The notes under the pieces are model-generated. The model had not been told where the DNA came from. It did no database searches and saw nothing but the letters and a program-made list of their open reading frames with translations. Shown here piece by piece: positions 54,906 to 64,000 of a stretch of 64,000 nucleotides of DNA. The stretch covers positions 23,240,969 through 23,304,968 of the forward strand of contig NC_092092.1 of NCBI RefSeq assembly GCF_045679555.1. Direction: 5' to 3'. This DNA comes from Salvelinus alpinus (lineage: Eukaryota > Chordata > Actinopteri > Salmoniformes > Salmonidae). The position numbers were made by a program, and so were the translations under genes. Numbering within the stretch: position 1 is the stretch's first letter; each line of letters opens with the position of its first letter.

Positions 54906-55617
54906 GGCAATGGTTGTGTTTTATTTGCTAGCAATATCCTATTGTTTTTCTTGAGGCACTGTAGCTTCGAAATTAATTGAAGAAAAATCCCTAATACCCG
55001 TGAATATTGGATTTTCCCTCCCACTTCCCGTAGAACGCTTTTTCAAAATAAAAGCTCCATCAATCAACATAAAAAAATCGATTATCAATAATATAGTTAA
55101 ATATTATTGCATTATTATTGCATGTCTAGTTATATTTAAATATAATTTTTACTTATAAAATAGACAAATCTGGGTACTTTTGCATTGCTTCAATTTTCTG
55201 AAGAAAATGTGTGCGCTTGTTTCCGCTATTACTGCTTGTTTTTTTGTGTATGGTCAATGAGTGTCGAATTTTGTCAACAAAAAATGTAATTGCTTATTTG
55301 ATCGAATAGAAGTTTCGTAATGGTTAGGTTGTTACAATTGCACTGATATACGTGGACGCACGTCGCCTTTCCGCAACTTTGTAAAAAAACTACATTGTAT
55401 CGGTCAGTTAAATAAAGGTTAAATAAAAATCTAATTGGAGTTGTGCCTGTTGTTCACACGCGTATCTGCCCTCTCACTGGCTAGAATGGTCCCTCCCACC
55501 TGAACTCGCCTCCCGCCTGCAATCCAATTTTGAGGACACGTATTTCCACTGTTAGAGCGGTCACTGGACTATCTTGTCAATATAATAGATCATCTTTAAT
55601 ATTGACACAGAGCTAGC
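54906..55617 (-). promoter_or_regulatory. rab4a 5' flank, shared with the Harbinger element
   Basis: The 712 bp between the rab4a start codon and the transposon's target site must hold the rab4a 5' UTR and core promoter. No TATA box at a fitting distance is seen. Part of it (55490-55555) is more GC-rich. The Harbinger genes point the other way, so the two are head to head. Confidence 0.4.
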
Positions 55618-55844
55618 CTGGGGCCTGTTGCACAAAAGTAGAATTAAGACATCCGGGATAAATGACTCAGCTGAGCTCAATGAAGCCAAAACATGTGCGT
55701 CCAGGCTTAATTGGTTGCACAAAGACCAAGCCAGGATGAGCAGACACGGATTCATTAAGCCAGGTGAAACCAATCCTGGATAGGTGCGCGCTCACGGCTC
55801 ACTCAAATAGACCCCGCCACAGATCACAGATTAACTGATTTACC

Positions 55845-56257
55845 ATGGCAACTAGAGCCGCGTACTTTTCCCCGTCGGAAGCACAAATCCTCATGGAGGC
55901 ATACGAGGAGGTAAAAGATATAATTAAGAAGAAAGGCAACACCGCCACAGTGATAAAGCAAAGAGAAAAAGCGTGGCAAAGTATTGCAGACCGCCTGAAT
56001 GCGTAAGTAGTGCACAATTACACACTCACCGCTCCGCTGAAACATTACAATTCAAATATTTAATTCACATCTCCAAAAATGCAGTTGTACTGTAATTATG
56101 AAACGGTTACATTTTTAATTGAAATGCACTGCAGATATGAGTGAAATTGTGTAAAGTAACTCCATCACACTGTATAAAGCTATGATACATTTTTTGATAT
56201 TTTTACTGAAAACAAGACAAAAATACCAAGTAATTTTTTGCAGTGTGACTCCATTAA

Positions 56258-56313
<56 letters not shown>

Positions 56314-57453
56314 TAAACATGAACGGGCCAAAACGGACATGGCAGCAGGTCAAAATCAAATACAAGAACATTCTGCAGAATGGTATGGTCCCTGACTAAT
56401 ATTTAACAAAGCACAAGCATATATTGTACCCAGAAGGTGCCTGCTCACACATTGTCTGTACTGTTTTAGCAGTGAAAAAGAATACCCACAGACAAGGCAC
56501 GGGTGGTGGGTCACCAAAGGCTGACCTTACCCCAGCAGAGGACATGGCCTTGGAGCTAAATAAAGGCAGGCCCGTCTTAGAGGGGATCCCTGGGGGGAAA
56601 GAGACGAGCATAGGTTCCTCCCAAGATGCCACCCGCTTCATTCAAGGTATGTCCTTCCATCTCTACATGGGATACAACCACATTCATATTGAATCAATTT
56701 GGACTGTCTGACTTTGGTTTACCTATTGCCTTGCAGTGTCTGGCAGCACTGTGTTCCTGTTAGAGCCACCAGCACAAGCACCAGACGATGCTGATCCAGT
56801 GAGTACTCCATCAAAGGCATACTGTAGGCCTGGCATGTCTTGTCTACTAGCTTCAATATGAATCCGATTAAATGTGATAGGGTGAAGGCCCCAGTGCAGC
56901 AGCAACAGCACATGATGGAGACGATGATGAGGAGGAGACCATCTCTCTGGATTCCAGAAGGCATGAGGTATCATGTTAAGACTGTGAAAGTACTATTTAC
57001 TCTACAATGGTGAGGAGTCCTCATCAAAATCAAAAAATCTAATTTCTTTTACAGGACCCAGATGCTATACAGTGGGAAAACCAGCCTGGCAACATAGTGC
57101 GTATTAATAAAAGGACACCACATCCTGCCAAATTCCAGCTGCGCTAATTGTATTGTGTTCACAGAGCTCACAAGCTATCAGAAAGTTGTATGGCAACCAC
57201 CTCCGGCGCCAAATAGAACTGGCAGACATAGACATTCAGTACAAGAAGAAAAAGATGGAAAATCTTGCACTGGAGTCCGAAATAAAAAAGAGGACAATTA
57301 GGAAACTGGACCTTGAAATAAAAAAACTTGAGAGGGAGGTGAGATATGCCTTCAATGTACACTGTATGCTAACTGTAACACAAATGTATTAATCATTATT
57401 TTTCTTTCCTCCCCCAGCTCCAAGAAGATGACACAGCTCAAAATAAAAATTAG
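55845..57453 (+). CDS. Harbinger Myb/SANT-like DNA-binding protein (268 aa)
   Basis: Eight exons: 55845-56002, 56312-56382, 56470-56646, 56737-56798, 56881-56967, 57055-57096, 57165-57338 and 57418-57453 (TAG). All have GT-AG borders and keep one frame for 268 residues. Residues about 5-78 form a Myb/SANT-like trihelix domain (YFSPSEAQILMEAYEEVKDI; KAWQSIADRLNALN; RTWQQVKIKYKNILQ). An acidic linker follows (DGDDDEEETISLD). The C-terminal 70 residues are a charged coiled coil (IELADIDIQYKKKKMENLAL; RKLDLEIKKLERE). In the family this partner binds element DNA and carries the transposase into the nucleus. The ATG at 55845 has a good context (ACCATGG). Exon 2 begins right after a (TG)n tract. Confidence 0.85.
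56260..56310 (+). repeat. (TG)n microsatellite abutting a splice acceptor
   Basis: About 25 TG units running into TAG at 56309-56311, the acceptor of exon 2 of the Myb-like gene. It stands in place of the usual pyrimidine tract. Confidence 0.95.
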
Positions 57454-57673
57454 GTATATTCTCGTAAAGTCAAGTGAGCCATGACATATGAGCTCTTATT
57501 GTGAGCACACAGGACGGTGGCATCTTTCTAAGGTTTTTTTTATTTTCCCAGCAATCAGTACAACCAAGTCATCGTTATAAGGCATCGCCCTCTTTTGCCC
57601 ACCCCCCCAGCACCAGGTGTGGCCACTAGCCTATATGAAGGCCCAAAATTGTGTGTTCCTTTCTGCTCTGACA

Positions 57674-58964
57674 ATGGCATGCCCATTCGTGCGAGATGTG
57701 GTGGATGAAGAAGCACTTGTGCTGAGGAGAGCCTTCAGGCGAGAAAGGGTCTTCAGGGACCGGTTGGACCCACTGGCCTTCCCTGATGACCATCTATATG
57801 AAAGATACAGGTTTTCTGCAGATGGCATCAGGTATCTATGCAGACTACTGGGTCCCAGGATTAAGCACCGCACTGCACGGAGCCATGCACTGAGTGTGGA
57901 GCAAATGGTTTGTGTGGCCTTGCGCTTTTTTGCTAGTGGAGCCTTCCTGTACTCAGTGGGGGATGCAGAACAGCTGAACAAGGCCACAATTTGCCGCACA
58001 ATAAGGAGTGTGTGTCTGGCTATCAAAGCATTAGCAGATGTCTTCATCTCCTTCCCTGGCCACAGAAGACTCTGTGACATCAAAGAGGAGTTCTATAGGA
58101 TTGCAGGTAAGAGGATCTACAAATTACAGGACAACTGTTAACACATAGTAGGATACTCATTACTTTGTGTGACAGGTTTCCCCAATGTCATTGGTGCAGT
58201 GGACTGCACACACATAAGGATAAAAGCCCCCTCAGGTGCCCATGAGGCCGATTTTGTGAATAGGAAATCCTTTCACAGCATTAATGTTCAGGTGAACATA
58301 ACTTTTTGATATTGTCCATTGACGAACACTCTGCATTGCCAGTGATGTGCATTGATTGGTGTAATATTCCTCATCTTATGATTTCAGATGGTCTGCAATG
58401 CTGACTGTGTGATCAGCAATGTTGTGGCAAAATGGCCTGGCTCAGTCCATGACTCCAGAATCTTTCGGGCCTCTGAAATCTATCAGTGCCTATCACAAGG
58501 TAAGCCACACAACCCCTATTTATAACCATCATGGCTGTGTCAAGAATATCACTGTGTTTATGAGGTAGTAATGATGAGATTTTGTGTTGACAGGTGAATT
58601 CTCTGGTGTGTTGCTGGGAGACAGGGGGTATGGCTGCCAGCCTTTTCTCCTGACACCTTTCACAGACCCCCAGGAAGCACAGCAGGCCTACAACCATGCC
58701 CATGCCAGGACCAGGGCCAGAGTTGAAATGACCTTTGGCCTCCTGAAGGCACGCTTTCACTGCCTTCACAAATTAAGGGTCAGCCCTGTTAGGGCATGTG
58801 ATATTACTGTGGCTTGTGCTGTCCTCCACAATGTGGCCTGCCTGAGGAAGGAGAGGGCCCCCAGAGTGCCACCAGCCATGGACTGGGACAATCCGGCAAT
58901 CTTCCCTGATGACGACAGTGGTCGGCTGCTGAGGGACCAATATGTGTTGAATTATTTTAGTTAG
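57674..58964 (+). CDS. Harbinger DDE transposase, HARBI1-like (343 aa)
   Basis: Four exons: 57674-58106, 58176-58291, 58388-58499 and 58594-58964 (TAG). They join in frame to 343 residues, the usual size of HARBI1-type proteins. The DDE_Tnp_4 nuclease core has Asp154 ([12 protein letters not shown]), Asp230 (LLGDRGYGC) and Glu265 ([14 protein letters not shown]). A helix-turn-helix precedes it ([20 protein letters not shown]). Other family marks are SVHDSRIF and the ending [14 protein letters not shown] chose the Met at 57674 (ACAATGGCATG, then [10 protein letters not shown]) because family proteins begin near this motif; a Met 39 bp earlier (57635) is in frame. An AG at 57610 after a C-rich tract could end an upstream leader intron. 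No defect is visible. Confidence 0.9.
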
Positions 58965-60265
58965 TATGTGTGCTTTCAATTTTGGTTAAATATGTCCTGC
59001 GGTGGCAGAGGAATTTGGGTTTTTTTGGGTTCGTTTTTTGACGAATTTGGCCTCTTATGATGTTTGTGCGGTATACTGTGTGTAATACAAGGCTGCAGGG
59101 AGGCTACTGCATCCATTCATTTGTCTGTTCAGTTGATGTGTATGGATTTGTCCTGCATTTATTTTAGTGTGCAGACATGCAGGGTGTGTTATATACAGAC
59201 CTTTGAATGTGTATGTATCATTTTGTATAATATGCTTGGATTCTGTGCTTTCCATCTTGTAGAGTCACTGTGACTTCAGTTTCGAAAGGAGCTGATGGTT
59301 TACCTGCTTTGTTTTGTCCTTATTCAATAAAGGAACATAATGTTACACATTGTGTTTTTATATTCATATGGAATGTGTATTTGTTTATATGACAGAGTAC
59401 TAGGGCCACACTGAAGAAAAAGGATAAAGTCATAAATTTATGAGGCTGGTTCTTTCTGCAGAAAAGCTACATATTGTTTTTACAGTTTTGATACTTATGA
59501 CAATGTGATACTTAATATTCTGGCACATCAGCATGTCTTTGTTTATGAAACCATACTGAAGTACAATTTCACGAAATGCCCCACATCTGTCATTTTAACA
59601 ACTGTCCTCCTTTAAAACAACTGGTTACAATATTATGACTTGTGTTTTTTTCCCCTCTGTGGCCCTAATATTCTATCATTTTATATATAGCCTTATAGTC
59701 TATGGGAAACTGTAAATTATCTAATGATAGCAACATCATCTAAAAATCATTTTTTATCCAAAATCATTGAAATTAATGATCACAAACGTTTAAATAATAA
59801 CAGTGGGTCTAGTTATATGTGATAACAATGTATAGTGAGCAGTGAAATAACTATTGGTTTCCATTTGTGGTGACTGCTGACTGACATTAGGGATGAGATT
59901 AAATAGATCCTGGAATTTAGCCTGGTCTGGAGCAGGCTAGCTCCACAGAATAAATCTCCATGGTAATTTATACCATAACATATCCTCCTGCCCCCTATCC
60001 ATCTTTAGTGCAACCGGATTACGGATCAATTGAGCCAGGATCACCAAGATATCCTGGCTTAATCCCTTATCCTAGTTTTGTGCAACAGGCCCCTGGTTTC
60101 AGATCTGTTTGTGCTCCATTGCTGTCATTGTCAAGCCGTAAACGTTTGGCATTATAGCAGAAACAGACTGGAATTACATTAAAGGTCATGCCGCCACCTA
60201 CTGTGCTGGAGTGTGTTGTCAATCTTGGTCTACATTATCTCCACATTTCCAAATTTTCCCACCTA

Positions 60266-61404
60266 CAGTTGAAGTCGGAGGTTTACATACACTTAGGTTG
60301 GAGTGATTAAAACAAATTTTTCAACCACTTTTCAACCGTTTTTCCACCACAAAACTATAGTTTTGGCAAGTCAGTTAGGACATCCACTTTGTGCATGCCA
60401 CAAGTAAATTTTGCAACAATTTTTTACAGACAGATTATTTCACTTATAATTCACTGTATCACATTTCCAGTGGGTCAGAAAATCGAGTCCTATATCGACA
60501 TAACCTGAAAGGCCGCTCAGCAAGGAAGAAGCCACTGCTCCAAAACCGCCATAAAAAAGCTATGGTTTGCAACTGCACATGGGGACAAAGATCGTACTTT
60601 TTGGAGAAATGTCCTCTGGTCTGATGAAACAAATATAGAACTGTTTGGCCATAATGACCATCGTTATGTTTGGAGGAAAAAGGGGGAGGCTTGCAAGCCG
60701 AAGAACACCATCCCAACCATGAAGCATGGGGGTGGCAGCATCATGTTTGTGGGGGTGCTTTGCTGCAAGAGGGACTGGTGCACTTCACAAAATAGATGGC
60801 ATCATGAGGCAGGAAAATTATGTGGATATATTGAAGCAACATCTCAAGACATCAGTCAGGAAGTTAAAGCTTGGTCGCAAATGGGTCTTCGAAATGGACA
60901 ACTTCCAAAGTTGGGGGAAAATGGCTTAAGGACAACAAAGTCAAGATATTGGAGCCATCACAAAGCCCTGACCTCAATCCTATAGAAAATTTGTCGGCAG
61001 AACTGAGAAAAGTGCGTGCGAGCAAGGAGGCCTACAACCTGACTCAGTTACACCAGCTCTGTCAGGAGGAATGGGCCAAAATACACCCAACTTATTGTGG
61101 GAAGCTTGTGGAAGGCTACCCAAAAAGTTTGACCCAAATTAAACAATTTCAAGGCAATGCTACCAAATAATAAATGAGTGTATATAAACTTCTGACCTTC
61201 TGGGAATGTGATGAAAGAAATAAAAGCTGAAATAAATCATTCTTTCTACTATTATTCTGACATTTCACATTCTTGTGGTGATCCTAACTGACCTAAGACT
61301 GGGATTTTTTACTCGGATTAAATATCAGGAATTGTGAAAATGTATTTGTCTAATGTATTTAAATGTATTTGTCTAAGGTGTATGTGAACTTCCGACTTGA
61401 ACTG
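60266..61404 (+). mobile_element. Sleeping Beauty-lineage Tc1 relic
   Basis: TA at 60264-60265 and 61405-61406. The ends are CAGTTGAAGTCGGAGGTTTA and the inverse TTCCGACTTGAACTG. Plus-strand transposase pieces begin GRSARKKPLLQNRHKKA and include [20 protein letters not shown] in a shifted frame near 60600, [39 protein letters not shown] and NATK. The N-terminal DNA-binding third is deleted (1,139 bp against about 1.6 kb), and several frame shifts and a deletion around the second catalytic Asp make it inactive. Confidence 0.88.
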
Positions 61405-61479
61405 TAGCTGGCTGGGTTTTCGGTCCATTGGCAAGATAGAACAGCTGTAAGACAAGGGGTGTCTATTTGTAAATAACAG

Positions 61480-63390
61480 CTGGTGCACGAAATCTAATAT
61501 TAAGGAAGTCTCAAGGTTTTGCTCACCTGAGGTAGAGTATCTCATGATAAAATATAGACCACATTATTTACCAACAGCTATTTTTCGTAGCTGTCTATTT
61601 ACCACCACGAACTGGTGCTGGCACTCTGATGGCACTCAACGAGATGTATAAGGCCATAAGCGAACAAGAAAATGCTCATCCAGAGGAGGCGTTCCTAGTG
61701 GCCAGTGACTTTAATGCAGGAAAATTTAAATCCGTTTGACCTAATTTCTACCAGCTTGTTAAATGTGCAACCAGAGGAAAAAAAACTCTAGACCACCTTT
61801 ACACCACACACAGAGATGTGAACAAAGCTCTTCCTCGCCCTCCATTTGGAAAATCTGACTATAACTCTATCCTCATGATTCTTGATTACAAGCAAAAACT
61901 AAAGCAGGAAGTACCAGTGACTCGCTCAATGCAGAAGTGGTCAGATGAAGCAGATGCTAAGCTACAGGACTGTTTTGCTAGCACAGACTGGAATAGGTTC
62001 AGAGATTCTTCTGATGGCATTGAGGAGTACACCACATCAGACACTGGCTTCATCAATAAGTGCATCGATGACGTCGTCCCCACAGTGACTGTACGTACAT
62101 ACCCCAACCAGAAGCCATGGATTACAGGCAACATCCACAGTGAGCTAAAGGGTAGAGCTGCCGCTTTCAAGGAGCGGGACTCTAACCCGGAAGCTTATAA
62201 GAAATCCCGCTATGCCCTCAGACGAACCATCAAACAGGCAAAGCGTCAATACAGGACTAAGATTGAATCCTACTACACCGGCTCTGACGCTCGTCGGATG
62301 TGGCAGGGCTTGCAAACTATTACAGACTACAAAACGAAGCACAGCCACGAGCTGCCCAATGACACGAGCCTACCAGACGAGCTAAATAACGCTTTGAGGC
62401 AAGCAACACTGAAGCATGCACGAGAACATCAGCTGTTCCGGACGACTGCGTGATCACACTCTCCGTAACCGATGTGAGTAAGAACTTTAAACAGGTCAAC
62501 ATTCACAAGGCCGCAGGGCCAGGTGGATTTCCAGGATGTGTACTCAGAGCATGCGCTGACCCACTGGCAAGTGTCTTCACTGATATTTTGAAACTGTCCC
62601 TGACCGAGTCTGTAATACCAACATGTTTTAATCAGACCACCATAGTCCCTGTTCACCCATGACTGCATGGCCAAGCATGACTCCAACACCATCATTAAGT
62701 TTTTCGACAACACAACACCGACAACGATGAGATCACCGACATCGATGAGACAGTCTATAGGGAGGAGGTCAGAGACCTGGCAGTGAGGTGCCAGGATAAA
62801 AACCTCTCCCTCAAAGTGATCAAGACAAAGGAGATGATTGTGGACTACAAGAAAAGGAGGATCAAGCACGTCCCATTCTCATCGACAGGGCTGTAGTGGA
62901 GCAGGTTGAGAGCTTCAAGTTCCTTGGTGTCCACATCACCAACAAACTATCATGGTCCAAACACACCAAGACAGTGGTGAAGAGGGCACAACAACGCCTA
63001 ATCCCCCTCAGGAGACTGAAAAGATTTGGCATGGGTCCTCGGATCCTCAAACAGTTAGCATCCTGGCTGGTTGCATCATTGCCTGGTATGGCAACTGCTC
63101 GGCCTCCGACCGCAAGGCACTACAGAGGGTAGTGCGTACGGCCCAGTACATCACTGGGGCCAAACTTTCTGCCATCCCGGACCTCTATACCAGGCGGTGT
63201 TAGAGGAAGGCCCTGAAAATTGCCAAAGACTCCAGGCACCCTAGTCATAGACTTTTTTCTCTGCTACTGCAAGGCAAGCGGTACCGGAGCCCCAAGTATA
63301 GGTCCAAAAGGCTTCTTAACAGCTTCTACCCCCAAGCCATAAGACTCCTGAACAGCTAATCAAATGTCTCAAAGACTATTTGCATTGTCA
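61480..63390 (+). mobile_element. Degraded LINE (same group as 15.6-19.1 kb), plus strand
   Basis: Fragments in order: endonuclease (KYRPHYLPTAIF), linker frame 61818-62453 (KQKLKQEVPVTRSMQKWSD, TYPNQKPWITGNI, RMWQGLQTITDYK), RT start (VSKNFKQVNIHKAAGPGGFP), a large deletion that removes the FADD core and leaves CMAKHDSNTIIKFF, then thumb and end (VESFKFLGVHITNKLSW, CIIAWYGNCSASDRKALQRV). It is 5'-truncated, with many frame changes. Its closest relative in the window is the fragment at 38938-39680. Confidence 0.85.
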
Positions 63391-63479
63391 TCCCAGAGTC
63401 CCATCTCTTCCGCCACACATCTATCAAAATGGCTCTGATCTTACATTTGGCCTAACCTAACCCAGTGGAACATTAATAT

Positions 63480-64000
63480 TCATTTTATTTTTTTGGGCTA
63501 TCTGGTGTACAATTTAATTCCCTTCCACACCCAAACGGCCTGGGACCCAGAAGAATCTCCCTAGTACACCAAGTCTCTCAATTCTCCACAATAACATTAA
63601 TGCCTCCAATAGTAGGTCACTCCTTTTAGATTTGCCAGATGATAAACTATTAAATTCAGACAGGAAATCTGAGCATATTCTAATTCTGACAAGTTGAACG
63701 TCCTCCACCCACTGGAGGGCAATTACTATCGCCAACAGCTCAACTGAGTATACTGACAGTATAACCATAATATTGAACAAAATAGGACTGCCTAAAGGAA
63801 TACCATTGACAACTCCATTGGGATCAGATAAAATGGATCCTATTTTTACTCGAAAAAGCGATTAAATAAGAAGGCCAAACTCAGTTATATAATCTCCCAC
63901 CAATACCAAGTCTTTCCATCGTAATCAGTAGGCCTTCTCTTCACATTATGTTGTATGCCTTTTCAATGTCTTTCATGGACATAGTTTTTTCAACTTCATC
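63480..64000 (-). mobile_element. LINE relic with RNase H text (I/Nimb-like), runs off the window
   Basis: The minus strand from 64000 reads reverse-transcriptase-like pieces (MERLGIGGRLYN, RVKIGSILSDPNGVVNGIPL, GSPILFNIM), then, after an internal deletion, an RNase H-like part in 63780-63514 (VELLAIVIALQWVEDV, RIRICSDFLSEFNSL, FFWVPGRLGVEGN). RT plus RNase H in that order points to the I-group LINEs. Truncated and frame-shifted. Confidence 0.55.

Larger units (their letters stand above)
55621..60092 (+). mobile_element. PIF/Harbinger transposon, structurally complete
   Basis: 3-bp target duplication CTG at 55618-55620 and 60093-60095. Terminal inverted repeats GGGCCTGTTGCACAAAA are exact at both ends for 17 bp, with weaker similarity further in. 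Total 4,472 bp. It holds two spliced plus-strand genes: a Myb/SANT-like protein (55845-57453) and a HARBI1-like DDE transposase (57674-58964). Both are open through every exon with good splice sites. This is the two-gene plan known for autonomous PIF/Harbinger elements. The 1.1 kb after the transposase is non-coding. Confidence 0.92.

Overview
The window is from a salmonid fish nuclear genome (a Salmo, Oncorhynchus or Salvelinus type). The grounds are spliced vertebrate genes with GT-AG introns, a vertebrate gene order, and dense teleost and salmonid repeats: many Tc1-like transposons (some of the Sleeping Beauty lineage), tRNA-derived SINEs, L2/Rex-like LINEs, hAT, PIF/Harbinger and piggyBac remnants.

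Three host genes are readable in full or in part. They are abcb10 (+, last ten exons, 368-3091), acta1 skeletal alpha-actin (+, complete, coding 29561-31343) and rab4a (-, complete, seven coding exons, 54905 to 49710). Their order and orientation match human 1q42 (ABCB10, NUP133, ACTA1, CCSAP, RAB4A). Two further host genes survive only as damaged exons: a serpin that best fits angiotensinogen (agt, -, about 8.9-9.5 kb), and ccsap (+, 38.15-38.26 kb and 39.78-40.03 kb), exactly where ccsap should lie. I could not find nup133. The region looks like one copy of a duplicated chromosome that is losing genes and filling with transposons.

Layout: 0-3.1 kb abcb10; 3.1-15 kb repeats, microsatellites and the agt relic; 15.5-19.1 kb an almost intact LINE; 19.6-26.0 kb a Tc1 element split by a full-length 4.9 kb LINE whose 1,097-residue ORF is open and carries a 2A-like motif; 26-28.3 kb sparse; 28.3-31.55 kb acta1 with a CArG/TATA promoter; 32-38 kb nested Tc1 and LINE elements, including a Tc1 with an intact 340-residue transposase; 38-40 kb the ccsap relic; 40-48 kb LINE, hAT, piggyBac, SINE and Tc1 debris; 49.7-54.9 kb rab4a, whose intron 5 holds a hAT element, a SINE, a solo LTR and a miniature two-LTR element; 55.6-60.1 kb an apparently intact PIF/Harbinger transposon with both of its spliced genes; 60.3-61.4 kb a Sleeping Beauty-lineage relic; 61.5-64 kb LINE relics.

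The most notable items are the intact Harbinger element, the intact Tc1, the open 2A-bearing LINE (whose 3' end closely resembles the tails of nearby SINEs, suggesting it mobilises them), the ccsap and agt fossils, the miniature LTR element in rab4a, and a locally copied 95-bp segment flanked by a 13-bp target repeat.
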